A stretch of DNA of 64,000 bases from Streptomyces lucensis JCM 4490 (GCF_014650035.1 NZ_BMUE01000001.1:248001-312000); one strand, 5' to 3'. Positions 18,663 through 29,377 are shown, numbered from the stretch's first letter. The notes: generated by a model not told the origin, from the letters alone. Numbers and translations: made by a program.

Positions 18663-18708
18663 GCCGGTAGGCCCGTCCCCTTGGCCGGGGCGGGCCTACC
18701 GGCTTTTT
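18663..18708 (+). terminator. Intrinsic terminator of sucCD
   Basis: GCCGGTAGGCCCG (18663-18675) pairs with CGGGCCTACCGGC (18691-18703), extended by an inner CCCC/GGGG helix, and is followed by TTTTT (18704-18708). It is one of the few canonical T-tract terminators in this window. Confidence 0.9.
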
Positions 18709-18731
18709 CGCTCGCCACGCCGGTGGGTGCC

Positions 18732-18830
18732 GCCGCGCCCACCCGTGCCGCCCCAGCGGCACGACTGCCCGCGGCGGCGGTGGGTTGCCGCGCCCACCCG
18801 TGCCGCCCCAGCGGCACGACTGCCCGCGGC
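18732..18830. repeat. Two identical 44-bp direct repeats
   Basis: 18732-18775 and 18787-18830 are identical over 44 bp, with starts 55 bp apart. Each copy contains the hairpin GTGCCGC-CCCA-GCGGCAC and is preceded by a similar GGTGGGT stretch. They sit between the convergent sucD and sigma-like genes, as a non-coding tandem duplication that could serve as extra leftward or bidirectional terminators. Confidence 0.8.
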
Positions 18831-18850
18831 TGGGCTACGGCTGTGCGCGG

Positions 18851-19663
18851 CTACCGTGTTTCCGGAACGAGTCTTTCCGGGCCGCTCGTGTCCGCCTGGT
18901 GCAGCTTGGTGCGGAGGGCCTGTTCCTCGCGGGACAGCGGGCCCAGCGCCGCTGGAGGGGGGACGCCCCGTACCGCCTGGGCCGGTGCGATCGGGGCCTC
19001 GTAGCGGGTGGGCGCCGTCTGCAGGGTCAGCGCCGTCGCACCGATGATCGCCACGGTGAACGCGATGGCCGCATGGGTCCAGAAGACGTTCCGGCGTTCT
19101 CCGTCGGTGCGTACCGCCGGCGGCCTCGACGCGCGCAGCCGCTCCGTCGAGCCCAGTACGAGCAGCCGGCGGTGGAGTTCCGCGGGATCGGCCAGTTCCG
19201 GCATGTGCGCGGCCAGCGCCTCGCGGGCGCGGATCAGCCGGCCGGCGGTGGCCGGTGTGCTCGCCTCGGTCTCCGCCGCCGTCTCCGGCAGGTCGAGGCC
19301 CACGCCGTCGTAGAGGACGAGCGTGCGCCGGTACGCCGGAGGGAGGTCGAGCAGGGCGTGCAGCAGGGCGCGGTCGGCCGGGTCGGCCGGCGGCGGCTCG
19401 GGGGACCGGTACCGGGGGCGGAAGCGGTGCCAGGGGGAGAGCGCCAGGTCGTACGCGACCGCCCGCACCCAGCCGCCCGGGTCGCGGTCCCGGGCGACCT
19501 CCGGCCAGCGCTGCCAGGCCAGTTGGAAGGCCCGCTCCACGGCCTCGCGGGCCAGCTCCCGGCGTCCGGTGAGCAGGTAGGTCTGCCGTACGAGGGCGGG
19601 GGCGCAGAACGCGTACAGCGCGTCGAAGGCCTGAGCGGGCGTCAGCCGCTGAGATGTCGTCAC
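18851..19663 (-). CDS. ECF-sigma-like protein with C-terminal membrane segment
   Basis: 270 residues from the GTG at 19663, which has GAAGGG upstream. The first ~75 residues resemble sigma region 2 (FDALYAFCAPALVRQTYLLTG, AREAVERAFQLAWQRWPEV, DPGGWVRAVAYDLAL). Residues about 95-150 resemble region 4 (LLHALLDLPPAYRRTLVLYDGVGLDLPETAAE, GRLIRAREAL). A transmembrane helix follows (AAIAFTVAIIGATALTLQT) with a C-terminal tail rich in Pro and Glu. The fused anchor is unusual; it may keep the protein at the membrane or make it a membrane-bound regulator. No anti-sigma gene is adjacent. Confidence 0.65.
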   Translation of the reverse strand: MTTSQRLTPAQAFDALYAFCAPALVRQTYLLTGRRELAREAVERAFQLAWQRWPEVARDRDPGGWVRAVAYDLALSPWHRFRPRYRSPEPPPADPADRALLHALLDLPPAYRRTLVLYDGVGLDLPETAAETEASTPATAGRLIRAREALAAHMPELADPAELHRRLLVLGSTERLRASRPPAVRTDGERRNVFWTHAAIAFTVAIIGATALTLQTAPTRYEAPIAPAQAVRGVPPPAALGPLSREEQALRTKLHQADTSGPERLVPETR

Positions 19664-19759
19664 CGTGCACCCTTCTGTACGAAAAAGAACATAAACATAT
19701 ATTGAGCGACACTTCGGGGGTTCGCCCGTTACGACGGGAAAGCGCGTGTCGTTGGGAGC
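19664..19759. promoter_or_regulatory. AT-rich divergent promoter region
   Basis: Between the divergent sigma-like and DUF6350 genes lies an island of low GC (19679-19704, including AACATAAACATATATTG) in an otherwise very GC-rich chromosome. It offers TATATT rightward and TATGTT leftward as -10 candidates; neither has a convincing -35 box. Such a stretch could also attract a nucleoid protein such as Lsr2. Confidence 0.4.
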
Positions 19760-21610
19760 ATGGCGTCCGTGAACCAGATGACCGCTCGACGACCGTCGTT
19801 GACGTCGCTGCTCGCGCGGATGCGCGACCACTCGTCCGGACTGGGCGCGAGCCTCCTCGGCGGCGTGGTCGCGGCCGGCCTCGGGCTCGGTTCGCTCGCC
19901 GTGCTCGTGCTGGCCCTGTGGGTCAGCTCGCCGTACCCCGACAGCGGGCCGGGCGGCGCGCTGCACATCGCGGCCGCGCTGTGGCTGCTGGCGCACGGGG
20001 TGGAGCTGGTCCGCACCGACACGCTCTCCGGTGCGCCCATGCCGGTGGGCGTGACCCCGCTGCTGCTGCTCGCGCTGCCGGTGTGGCTGCTGTACCGGGC
20101 GGCGCGGGACGCGGTGGACGCCTCCCCGGAACCCGACGGGCCGCCCCCGGTGCCCGCGCGCACCGCGTGGACGGGCGTGGTCCTCGGATACCTCGGCGTC
20201 GGGGGCGCGGCCGTGCTGTACTGCTCCGGCGGTGAACTGCGTCCCGGACCGACGTGGGTGGCGACATGTCTGCCGCTCGTCGCCGCGGGCGCCGCGGCGG
20301 CCGGGGTGTGGTCGGGGCACGGCTGCCCGCGCGGGCCCCTGAGGCGCGCCCTGCGGGGGCTGCCCGGGCCGGTGCGGCGGCTGGTCGCCGGGACGGACGC
20401 GGAGGCGCGGCTGGCCGCGGCCGTACGCGCCGCCGGTGCCGGTACGGCGGTGCTGGCCGGCGGCGGGGCACTGCTGGCCGGGGTGTCGCTGGTGTGGCAC
20501 GGGGACGCGGCGCGGACGTCCTTCCTGCAGCTGACGGACGGCTGGACGGGGCGGTTCGCGGTACTGGTGCTCGGTGTCGCGCTGGTCCCCAACGCGGCGG
20601 TGTGGGCCGCGTCCTACGCCCTCGGTCCCGGGTTCGTCCTCGGCGCCGGACACCTCGTGCACCCCTTCGCCTCCGACCCGGCTCCGCTGCTGCCGCCGTT
20701 CCCCCTGCTGGCCGCGGTGCCCGACCCGGGTCCCGGGGCGCTGCCGAACTGGCTGGCGGGGCTGGCGCCGCTGGCGGCCGGGGTGACGGCGGGATGGTTC
20801 GTGGCGCGGGCGGCCGTTCCGGGGCCGCGGTCCGGGGAACGGGCGGGGGCCCGGTGGTCGGCCGGCCGTACCGCGGGCGTGGTCCTGCTGACCGCGGTGG
20901 CCGGCGCCGCGCTCCTGGGTCTGCTCGCCGAGCTGGCCGGAGGCCCGCTGGGCGTGGGCCGGCTGGCCCGGTTCGGCCCGGTGGGCTGGCAGACCGGGGG
21001 AGCGGCCGGGGTCTGGACGGTGGTGTCCGCGATGCCGGTGGCACTGGTCGCACGGCTCTGGCGGCTCCACGCCCGGCGGCCCCACCCGGACGGCACACCC
21101 TCCCAGGAGTCGGAGCCGACGGCGCGGACGGCGGGGACGAAGGCGTCCGCGACGCCGACGGCGCCCGTGGGCGAGCCGGGATCCGGTGCGGACTCCGTCA
21201 ACGGCGGAGCACCCGGGGCGAGCTCCGGAGGGTGGAAGTGGCGCGGGGCGAAGCGCCGGAAGCCGGCGGAGGAACCCGCGGCGGGCTCGGGCGCGGGCGG
21301 GGGGCCGGCGGCGGGCCCCCGGAACTCCGCTGGGCCCGAGGGCGGGAACAAGGGTGGTGCCAAGGGCACGTCACCGACCCGACGGGACGCCGCACCGGGC
21401 ACGGCCCCGACCGCCGGGGAGGAGCTGTACGACCTGCTCCCCGCGGACGACCCGTTCGCCTCGGACTGGCACGACGAACTCGCGCGCGCCTCGCGCTGGG
21501 CGGCCCTGCGGGAGGCCGCCGCCGCTCCCGACCGACCCGGTTCACCGGACCCGTCGGCGGCCGTCACGGACGCCCCCGAGCCCCCGGAAGACCCCACCGG
21601 CCACCGCTGA
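19760..21610 (+). CDS. DUF6350 family multi-pass membrane protein
   Basis: 616 residues from the ATG at 19760; the GTG at 19769, 10 nt after GGGAG, is an equally good start. About ten hydrophobic segments spread over residues 20-440 (for example [21 protein letters not shown] and [18 protein letters not shown]), with [18 protein letters not shown] and [20 protein letters not shown] loops typical of this actinobacterial family. The last ~170 residues are a hydrophilic, Gly/Ala/Pro-rich cytoplasmic tail ending in short acidic patches. No transport motif recognised; function unknown. A strong hairpin follows the stop. Confidence 0.7.
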   Translation: MASVNQMTARRPSLTSLLARMRDHSSGLGASLLGGVVAAGLGLGSLAVLVLALWVSSPYPDSGPGGALHIAAALWLLAHGVELVRTDTLSGAPMPVGVTPLLLLALPVWLLYRAARDAVDASPEPDGPPPVPARTAWTGVVLGYLGVGGAAVLYCSGGELRPGPTWVATCLPLVAAGAAAAGVWSGHGCPRGPLRRALRGLPGPVRRLVAGTDAEARLAAAVRAAGAGTAVLAGGGALLAGVSLVWHGDAARTSFLQLTDGWTGRFAVLVLGVALVPNAAVWAASYALGPGFVLGAGHLVHPFASDPAPLLPPFPLLAAVPDPGPGALPNWLAGLAPLAAGVTAGWFVARAAVPGPRSGERAGARWSAGRTAGVVLLTAVAGAALLGLLAELAGGPLGVGRLARFGPVGWQTGGAAGVWTVVSAMPVALVARLWRLHARRPHPDGTPSQESEPTARTAGTKASATPTAPVGEPGSGADSVNGGAPGASSGGWKWRGAKRRKPAEEPAAGSGAGGGPAAGPRNSAGPEGGNKGGAKGTSPTRRDAAPGTAPTAGEELYDLLPADDPFASDWHDELARASRWAALREAAAAPDRPGSPDPSAAVTDAPEPPEDPTGHR

Positions 21611-21612
21611 GA

Positions 21613-21639
21613 GGCGCCGGCCCGCCCCGGGCCGGCGCC
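21613..21639. terminator. Bidirectional hairpin between convergent membrane protein genes
   Basis: GGCGCCGGCCCG (21613-21624) pairs with CGGGCCGGCGCC (21628-21639) over a CCC loop, midway between the DUF6350 stop and the end of the leftward gene. Confidence 0.7.
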
Positions 21640-21659
21640 CCGCCGGGGTCATCGCCGGG

Positions 21660-22496
21660 TCAGTCGTTCCCCACGCCCAGCACCCCGCGCAGCTCGCTCG
21701 GCAGGAGCCTGTCGCAGGACTGCTTGGCCTCGTGGGTGAGGGCGTCGTCGACGCAGGTGTAGTAGTCGCGGTAGACGAGTTGGACGGTGAAGGTCGAGGC
21801 CACCATGATCAGCGCCAGGGACGCGGTGACCAGACCGCTGACGGCCGCCGTCGTCTGGGGCCGGCCGCTCGGGGCCGCCGGCGTGTCCGGGTCCGGGGTG
21901 CGCGGCTTGGCGCGCAGCGCGCTGATGCCCCAGTACATGGCCAGCGCGCCCAGCAGCAGGGACACGTACGGCCAGCTGAACAGGACGAAGAAGACCGCCC
22001 ACATGCCCGACAGCAGGGCGAACCGCGCATGCCGCTGTGCGGGGTCGGCCGGGTCCCAGCGGGTGCCGGGGCCGGCCGGTCCGCCGGGCCCCTGCGGTCC
22101 GCCACCGGGCCGCTGGCCGAAGCCGCCGGGGGACCGGCCGGGCTGGCGGTCGCTCCACTGGCCGCCCCAGGGGGTGTAGCCCCCGGGATTGGAGCCGGGG
22201 CCGCCTTCGGAACCGTGTCCGGAGCCGCCCTGGGGGCCGTGGCCGGAGGAGCCGTCGGGGCCGGGGCCCGGAGAGCCGGGGTGACGGGGCTGCCACGGGC
22301 GGTCCGGGGCGCCTTCCGGCGGCGGCGCGAACGGGTTGTCGTCCTCGCGCTCACCGCCCCGTCCCTCGCCGTCCCGTCCGCCCCGGGGCGCTTCGGGCGG
22401 CGAGGCCGGCCGCTCCCGCAGCAGTACGGCGCTCCCCTCGCCGCCCTGGACCGGGCGCGGCGGGAACGTGAGGAGTCGCAGGCTGCGATCGGGCAT
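21660..22496 (-). CDS. DUF4190-like membrane protein with Gly/Pro-rich N-terminus
   Basis: 278 residues from the ATG at 22496, with GGGGAAGA about 11 nt upstream. The first ~145 residues are disordered, rich in Gly, Pro, Ser and Arg with many GGPG-type turns. Two hydrophobic hairpins follow ([51 protein letters not shown]), separated by a short loop, then a small extracytoplasmic domain with two Cys ([21 protein letters not shown]). This arrangement is common in actinobacterial small membrane proteins near the division and cell-wall apparatus; the function is unknown. Confidence 0.7.
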   Translation of the reverse strand: MPDRSLRLLTFPPRPVQGGEGSAVLLRERPASPPEAPRGGRDGEGRGGEREDDNPFAPPPEGAPDRPWQPRHPGSPGPGPDGSSGHGPQGGSGHGSEGGPGSNPGGYTPWGGQWSDRQPGRSPGGFGQRPGGGPQGPGGPAGPGTRWDPADPAQRHARFALLSGMWAVFFVLFSWPYVSLLLGALAMYWGISALRAKPRTPDPDTPAAPSGRPQTTAAVSGLVTASLALIMVASTFTVQLVYRDYYTCVDDALTHEAKQSCDRLLPSELRGVLGVGND

Positions 22497-22777
22497 CAAA
22501 AGAGCGTCTTCCCCTAGATGACTACGGCTGTCCGACGTGAGCTTCCACCACGTGAACGCACCGCACCACGACCGCGTTCCCGAGGCTGGCCCTCTCGATT
22601 CCCTGCGAACGCTACCTTCCGGCCAAGGCCCCGTCCCGCGGGGGTTGTCCGCAGTGCCGGTATCGTTGCTGACGGCCGGCCGCTTCGTAGACTTCCCCGT
22701 ATCGGGGGGTGCGAAGCATTCGTACGAAAGTACAAGACCCCGGCCGGACACATCACACCCCGAGAAAGGGCCCCATC
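22497..22777. promoter_or_regulatory. purN upstream region with structured leader
   Basis: 281 bp between the divergent membrane protein gene and purN. A TATCGT -10-like hexamer is at 22661-22666. Downstream, GCTTCG (22682-22687) can pair with CGAAGC (22712-22717), with an inner helix CCCCG/CGGGG (22695-22699, 22703-22707), and a 10-bp palindrome TTCGTACGAA follows (22719-22728). It matches no riboswitch class I know. Confidence 0.35.
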
Positions 22778-23412
22778 GTGGCCGCCACCACCGCCGGCCC
22801 AGCGGTCAAGCGCCTTGTCGTGCTGGTCTCCGGATCCGGCACCAACCTGCAGGCGCTCCTGGACGAGATCGAGCGCACCGGAGCCGAGTCGTACGGCGCC
22901 CGGATCGTCGCCGTAGGGGCCGACCGCGAAGGCATCGAGGGGCTCGCCCGCGCCGAGCGGGCCGGACTGCCGACGTTCGTGTGCAAGGTGAAGGACCACG
23001 GCAGCCGCGAGGAGTGGGACGCCGCCCTCGCCGCGGCCGTGGCCGCCCACGAGCCCGACCTCGTGGTCTCCGCCGGGTTCATGAAGATCGTCGGCAAGGA
23101 GTTCCTCGCCCGGTTCGGCGGGCGGTTCGTGAACACCCACCCGGCGCTGCTGCCCAGTTTTCCCGGGGCCCACGGCGTGCGTGACGCGCTCGCGTACGGC
23201 GCCAGGGTCACCGGCTGCACCGTCCACTTCGTCGACGACGGCGTCGACACCGGCCCGATCATCGCCCAGGGCGTGGTCGAGGTCCGGGACGAGGACGACG
23301 AGAGCGCGCTGCACGAGCGCATCAAGGAAGTCGAGCGAAGGCTGCTCGTCGAGGTCGTGGGGCGGCTCGCCCGCAACGGCTATCGCATTGAGGGACGAAA
23401 GGTAGTTATCCA

Positions 23413-23416
<4 letters not shown>
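22778..23416 (+). CDS. purN: Phosphoribosylglycinamide formyltransferase
   Basis: 212 residues, start GTG with GAGAAAGGG upstream. Transfers a formyl group from 10-formyl-tetrahydrofolate to GAR in purine synthesis. The phosphate-binding loop [11 protein letters not shown] (18-28) and the catalytic triad equivalents Asn119, His121 ([14 protein letters not shown]) and Asp157 (DDGVDTGPI) are intact. The stop overlaps the GTG start of purH, so the two are translationally coupled. Confidence 0.97.
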
Positions 23417-24981
<1,565 letters not shown>

Positions 24982-25015
24982 TCGGGGCGCCGGCCGCGGC
25001 CGGCCCGTGAAACGG

Positions 25016-25057
25016 CGACTGGGCTGTTCCCCCTGGCGAAGGGGAGCAGCCCAGTCG
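25016..25057. terminator. Terminator between convergent purH and membrane protein gene
   Basis: A 17-bp stem (25016-25032 with 25041-25057, one G-U pair) closes on an 8-nt loop CTGGCGAA. The symmetry suits termination from both sides. Confidence 0.8.
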
Positions 25058-25078
25058 GGTGTCTGCCGGAGGCGCGGC

Positions 25079-25693
25079 TCAGTAGCGCGGGCGGTTGAAC
25101 CAGGCCGCACCGGACGGCGCGATCATGGCGGCCGCCATGATGCCGCCGAAGCTCATCCACAGCAGCGCCGAGATCAGCCCGGCGCTGGAGCCCTGGCCCG
25201 CCGCGCTGATCATGATCAGCAGGCCGACGAGGGCGCCGAGAATGCCGTAGACCATGGTGGTGATGCGGATGCCCTGGCCACCGCGGCCGAGCTTCACGCC
25301 GAGGGTGATCGACAGTGCCGCGAGCCCCAGGATGAACAGCGCGAAGACCAGGGCTATGCCGGCCCCGTCGTGCCCGATGTCGGAGAGGGCGTTGTCGCCG
25401 AAGGTGTCCTCGCCCGCGTTGGAGACGTCGTTGATCGTCGCGGCGAGGTAGAGGAAGACGAGACCACCGATGATCTGCACGGCTGCCACGATGTACAGCA
25501 TGACCCGGGCGGTGACCATCAGCCCGGGCATGGTCTGCGGCATCATGTTGCCGCCCGGGTAGCCCGGGTACGCCGGCTGCTGCGGGTAGCCCTGCGGCGG
25601 GATGCCGGGCTGCTGCGGGTAGCCGTAGCCGGGAGCGGTCGGCGGCTGGGGCGGCGGCGGACCGTAGGGGTTGTTCGGGTCGCCAAAGCTCAT
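25079..25693 (-). CDS. Four-helix membrane protein with PQQPG/Tyr-rich N-terminus
   Basis: 204 residues, start ATG with GGAGGAAG 6-7 nt upstream. Residues 1-58 are rich in Pro, Gln, Gly and Tyr ([30 protein letters not shown]). Four transmembrane helices follow, starting [56 protein letters not shown] and [19 protein letters not shown]. No enzymatic motif. Similar tail-plus-helices proteins occur across actinobacteria without a known role. It is divergent from folD. Confidence 0.7.
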   Translation of the reverse strand: MSFGDPNNPYGPPPPQPPTAPGYGYPQQPGIPPQGYPQQPAYPGYPGGNMMPQTMPGLMVTARVMLYIVAAVQIIGGLVFLYLAATINDVSNAGEDTFGDNALSDIGHDGAGIALVFALFILGLAALSITLGVKLGRGGQGIRITTMVYGILGALVGLLIMISAAGQGSSAGLISALLWMSFGGIMAAAMIAPSGAAWFNRPRY

Positions 25694-25871
25694 GGCGGTC
25701 TTCCTCCGATGCTCAAGTGCGGGGACGACGCGCGGCACGGTTCGGAGGAGAGTTCTACAGATGCGGTCCGTCCCCCCGGCACTGCCCGCGGCACTGTCCG
25801 CCCATCGTTCTTTAGCACGCTCTTACTTGTCCAGCCGGAATCGTGAGGTGTTGTGCAAGTGCAACATCTCT

Positions 25872-25908
25872 GATCATGAAGTGACACATCCCCGATCACG
25901 CGGTGACA
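25872..25908. promoter_or_regulatory. Direct-repeat operator candidate upstream of folD
   Basis: GATCATGAAGTGACA (25872-25886) recurs as GATCACGCGGTGACA (25894-25908): 12 of 15 positions identical, with a 22-bp register of two helical turns. Two GTGAC elements 22 bp apart recall sites of OmpR-family regulators (GlnR, MtrA, PhoP), while AGTGA...TCAC recalls a BldD box. The site is 66 bp upstream of the folD ATG and could affect either divergent gene. Confidence 0.4.
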
Positions 25909-25973
25909 AGTCGGGGGCGGGCCTCCGGCACCCGGATTGGAACCGGGGCCGGGTCATCCGCGAGGATGGGGGC

Positions 25974-26828
25974 ATGACCGCCCAGATTCTCGATGGCAAG
26001 GCCACCGCAGCCGCGATCAAGTCCGATCTGACCGCCCGCGTGGCGGCGCTGAAGGAAAGGGGCGTCACGCCCGGCCTCGGCACGATCCTCGTCGGGGACG
26101 ACCCCGGCAGCCAGAAGTACGTCGCCGGCAAGCACCGCGACTGCGCGCAGGTCGGCATCGCCTCCATCCAGCGCGAGCTGCCCGCCACGGCCACGCAGGA
26201 GGAGATCGAGGCGGTGGTCCGGGAGCTGAACGAGGACCCGGACTGCACCGGCTACATCGTGCAACTCCCGCTGCCCAAGGGCATCGACGAGAACCGCATC
26301 CTGGAGCTGATGGACCCGGCCAAGGACGCCGACGGCCTGCACCCGATGAACCTCGGCCGCCTCGTGCTGAACGAGCCGGCGCCGCTGCCCTGCACCCCCA
26401 ACGGCATCATCAGCCTGCTGCGGGCCCACGGCGTGGAGATCAAGGGCGCCGAGGTCGTGGTCGTCGGCCGCGGCGTGACCATCGGCCGCCCGATGCCGCT
26501 GCTGCTGACCCGGCGCAGCGAGAACGCCACCGTGACCCAGTGCCACACCGGCACCCGCGACCTGTCCGCGCACCTGAAGCGGGCCGACATCATCGTCGCG
26601 GCCGCCGGCTCCCCGCACCTGATCCGCGCCGACGACGTCAAGCCGGGCGTGGCCGTCCTGGACGTCGGCGTCTCCCGCAACGCCGACGGCAAGATCGTCG
26701 GCGACGTCCACCCGGACGTGGCCGAGGTGGCCGGCTGGATCTCCCCGAACCCCGGCGGCGTGGGCCCGATGACCCGGGCGCAGCTGCTGGTCAACGTGGT
26801 CGAGGCGGCGGAGCGCAGTGCCGGTTGA
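25974..26828 (+). CDS. folD: Methylenetetrahydrofolate dehydrogenase/cyclohydrolase
   Basis: 284 residues from the ATG at 25974, just after GAGGATGGGGG. Bifunctional NADP-dependent enzyme that makes 10-formyl-THF, the donor used by PurN and PurH. Active-site Tyr49 and Lys53 (QKYVAGK), [23 protein letters not shown] and the cofactor motif [17 protein letters not shown] are all present, as is the C-terminal [17 protein letters not shown]. Full length. Its last 11 bp overlap the next gene. Confidence 0.97.
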   Translation: MTAQILDGKATAAAIKSDLTARVAALKERGVTPGLGTILVGDDPGSQKYVAGKHRDCAQVGIASIQRELPATATQEEIEAVVRELNEDPDCTGYIVQLPLPKGIDENRILELMDPAKDADGLHPMNLGRLVLNEPAPLPCTPNGIISLLRAHGVEIKGAEVVVVGRGVTIGRPMPLLLTRRSENATVTQCHTGTRDLSAHLKRADIIVAAAGSPHLIRADDVKPGVAVLDVGVSRNADGKIVGDVHPDVAEVAGWISPNPGGVGPMTRAQLLVNVVEAAERSAG

Positions 26829-27288
26829 GGAGACCCGGGACGGTGAGCCGACCGTCCGTGACGCGGTCAGCGCCCCCGACGCCGAGGGGCGCCCGCGCCG
26901 TGTCACACGCCGCTTCCCGCTGTTCACCAGGGACACCGCCCGCCCCGAGGGCGGCGGCCGGGCGGCCCCCGGCGACGCCCCCGCACCGGCCCGGCAGTGG
27001 CCCCTGCTCGTCGTGCTGTCGGCGGTCGCGCTCGGCCTGCTGCTGACCGCGTTCGACGCCTTCCGCCCCGGCACCCTGCTGATCGGCGCCGCCCTGCTGG
27101 CCGGCGCGGTCCTGCGCTGGATGCTGCCGGATGTCGGCATGCTCGCCGTCCGCTCGCGCTTCACGGACATCGCCACCTACGGCGCCCTCGGCCTGGCGAT
27201 CGTCCTGCTGGCCCTGATGGCGCAGCCCGACCCGTGGCTGAAGATGCCGTTCCTGAAGGACATCCTGCACTTCACAGTCAGCAAGTAG
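26818..27288 (+). CDS. DUF3017 family membrane protein
   Basis: 156 residues, start GTG inside the 3' end of folD (11-bp overlap), so probably translationally coupled. A charged N-terminal ~60 residues precede three hydrophobic helices ([57 protein letters not shown]). The arrangement folD-DUF3017 is common in streptomycetes by my recollection, but no function is known. Confidence 0.75.
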   Translation: MPVEETRDGEPTVRDAVSAPDAEGRPRRVTRRFPLFTRDTARPEGGGRAAPGDAPAPARQWPLLVVLSAVALGLLLTAFDAFRPGTLLIGAALLAGAVLRWMLPDVGMLAVRSRFTDIATYGALGLAIVLLALMAQPDPWLKMPFLKDILHFTVSK

Positions 27289-27492
27289 CGGTGCCCGCGG
27301 TACCGGTGGCCCGTGACTCCCCCGAGGACACGGGCCACCGGCACCTCCCCCGTCACCGACGCTACGACCGCCCGCCGCCCGCAGCATCAGCCTCCGGGTC
27401 GAACTCCCGTACCGTCTGCGGCGCCCGCCGTCCGGTCCCTGCAACTTCCGCGGTACCGCGTGCGGTTGACTCGCCGGCGCGCTCATGGGCGT

Positions 27493-27504
27493 TACCCTGC
27501 GGCG
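27493..27504 (+). promoter_or_regulatory. Promoter for a leaderless histidine kinase mRNA
   Basis: TACCCT (27493-27498) lies 6 nt before the ATG at 27505 and no Shine-Dalgarno sequence is visible, so transcription would start at or next to the ATG. TTGACT (27466-27471) is present upstream, but a 21-bp spacer is too long for it to be the partner. Confidence 0.4.
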
Positions 27505-28674
27505 ATGCGACCGAGGAGCCCCCGCCCGATCGTCGTGGACACGCTGATCGCGTGCGCCATGACCGCGGTCGCCGTTCTGCTCGGGCGGGAGTCGCGGTCG
27601 CAGGGCTGGCCGGAACCCGACGCGCGCGCCTACGCCCTGGTCGCCCTCGCCCATCTGCCGGTCGCCCTGCGCGGACGCCGGCCGGTCGCCGTCTTCGCGG
27701 CCGTCGAGGCGGCGGCCGCCGTCTACGTCACCCTCGGCTACTGGCCGGTGGTGTGCACCTTCGGCTCGATGCTCGCCCTGTACACCGTGGCCTCCGTCCG
27801 GCCGGTGCGCACCGCCCTGGTCTGCGCCGCCTGCATGAGCGCGCTGTGGGTGTACGCCGGTGTGGTCAGCCACAGCCCGTCCATGGCGTCCGTGCTGGGG
27901 CAGGCGCTGCTCTACTGCTCGGTGCTGGTCTGGTTCGGGCACCTGGCGCGCCGCTCCGCCGAACTCACCCGGCGGCTGCGGGAGGAGCAGGCCGAGCGGG
28001 CCCGGCGCGCGGTCGCCGAGGAACGCGGCCGGATAGCCCGTGAACTGCACGACGTCGTCGCCCACCACATGTCGGTGATCTCCGTGCAGGCGGGCCTCGC
28101 CCGGTTCGTCTTCGACTCCGACCCCGCCAAGGCACGTGGCGCGCTCGGCACCATAGGGGACACCAGCGGCGAAGCCCTGGAGGAGCTGCGTCGCATGCTG
28201 CAGGTGCTGCGCGAGGAGGACCCGGAGGCCCCCCGGCGGGCCCCGATGCCCACCCTGGCCCGGCTCGGCGAGCTCCTCGGCCGGGTCCGGGCCGGCGGCC
28301 TGCCCGTGGACCTCGCCGTCGAGGGCGCCGAGCGCCCCCTGCCGCCCGGTGTCGAACTGTGCGCCTACCGCGTCGTCCAGGAGGCCCTCACCAACGTCCT
28401 CAAACACGCGGGGCCCGCCCGTGCCCGCGTGGAACTCCGGTATGGTGCCCATGAATTGACCGTCCGCGTCACGGACGACGGGGAGGGGGTGCCGCCGGCC
28501 GCGGTGCCCCGGGGCGGCGGACACGGTTTGATCGGCATGCGCGAGCGGGCCAGGCTCTACGGCGGGACGATCGCCGTCGGTCCACGCCCCGGGCGCGGTT
28601 ACGAGGTCCGTCTGACCCTGCCCACCTCGGCCGCGGAACGCGGCCGCAGGAGCACTCCGGAGGCGGAGCGGTAG
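27505..28674 (+). CDS. Sensor histidine kinase, HisKA_3 (NarL-partner) family
   Basis: 389 residues. Several N-terminal membrane helices (about residues 10-145: VDTLIACAMTAVAVLLG, VFAAVEAAAAVYVTLGYW, VCTFGSMLALYTVASV) are followed by a dimerisation helix with the phospho-acceptor His182 in ERGRIARELHDVVAHHMSVI. The ATPase domain has the N box (VVQEALTNVLKHAG) and G boxes (DDGEGVP; GGGHGLIGMRERARLYGG). Small periplasmic loops suggest it senses a membrane state. The response regulator gene follows after 34 bp. Confidence 0.93.
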   Translation: MRPRSPRPIVVDTLIACAMTAVAVLLGRESRSQGWPEPDARAYALVALAHLPVALRGRRPVAVFAAVEAAAAVYVTLGYWPVVCTFGSMLALYTVASVRPVRTALVCAACMSALWVYAGVVSHSPSMASVLGQALLYCSVLVWFGHLARRSAELTRRLREEQAERARRAVAEERGRIARELHDVVAHHMSVISVQAGLARFVFDSDPAKARGALGTIGDTSGEALEELRRMLQVLREEDPEAPRRAPMPTLARLGELLGRVRAGGLPVDLAVEGAERPLPPGVELCAYRVVQEALTNVLKHAGPARARVELRYGAHELTVRVTDDGEGVPPAAVPRGGGHGLIGMRERARLYGGTIAVGPRPGRGYEVRLTLPTSAAERGRRSTPEAER

Positions 28675-28708
28675 ACGGACGGACACGGGCGGGGGGCGAC
28701 CGTACGGC

Positions 28709-29377
28709 ATGACGCGAGTGCTCGTGGTCGACGACCAGTTCCTCATCCGCGCCGGACTCGTGGGTCTGCTCGACGCCGCGCCCGGCTTCGAGGTGGTGGG
28801 CGAGGCGGGGGACGGCGAGGAGGCCGTGCGGCTGGCCGCCGAGACCCGCCCCGACGTGATCCTCATGGACATCCGCATGCCCGGGGTCAACGGCATCGAG
28901 GCCACCGAACGGATCCTGGCCCAGGCGGACGACAGCCCGCCCCGGGTGCTGGTGCTGACCACCTTCGACCTCGACGAGTACGTGTACGGGGCGCTGCGCG
29001 CCGGGGCGTCGGGGTTCCTGCTCAAGGACTCCGGGCCCGAGCGGCTGCTCGCCGCGGTCACCGCCGTCGAGGGTGGTGACGCGCTCTTCGCGCCCAGCGT
29101 CACCCGCCGCCTGGTCGAGGCGTTCGCCCGGCAGCAGGCCCCCGCCCCGGACACCGCGCCCCCGGCCGACCTCGGCGTGCTCACCTCCCGCAAGGTGGAG
29201 GTCCTCACGCTCACGGCCCGCGGTCTGTCCAACGGGGAGATCGCCGACCGCCTCTACATCAGCGAGGCCACGGTCAAGACCCACCTCAACCACACGATGA
29301 GCAAACTCGACCTCGGCAGCCGGGCCCAGGCGGTGGTGCTGGCCTACGAGACGGGGCTGGTGACCCCCGGCGGCTGA
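28709..29377 (+). CDS. Response regulator, NarL/FixJ family
   Basis: 222 residues. Receiver domain with Asp8, Asp9 and phospho-acceptor Asp54 (VILMDIRMPGVNG), Thr switch (LVLTTFDLDEYV) and conserved Lys (GFLLKDSGPERLL). C-terminal LuxR-type HTH about residues 155-215 (LTSRKVEVLTLTARGLSNGEIADRLY split by ISEATVKTHLNH). Partner of the upstream kinase. The target is unknown; this kinase class often controls nearby transport or stress genes. Confidence 0.95.
   Translation: MTRVLVVDDQFLIRAGLVGLLDAAPGFEVVGEAGDGEEAVRLAAETRPDVILMDIRMPGVNGIEATERILAQADDSPPRVLVLTTFDLDEYVYGALRAGASGFLLKDSGPERLLAAVTAVEGGDALFAPSVTRRLVEAFARQQAPAPDTAPPADLGVLTSRKVEVLTLTARGLSNGEIADRLYISEATVKTHLNHTMSKLDLGSRAQAVVLAYETGLVTPGG

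Noticed and set aside
18732..18830. Direct repeats as a CRISPR fragment
   Set aside because: Only two copies, an 11-bp spacer and no cas gene nearby.
25694..25973. ZTP riboswitch upstream of folD
   Set aside because: Looked for the conserved GGGTCGTGACTGGCG and GCCTGGGC elements and found neither.
27466..27471. TTGACT as the -35 of the histidine kinase promoter
   Set aside because: The 21-bp gap to TACCCT is too long; spacing of 17-18 bp gives no match.
26791..29232. Open frame of 813 codons opposite folD, DUF3017 and the histidine kinase
   Set aside because: Antisense to three recognisable genes, with no domain and no credible start.
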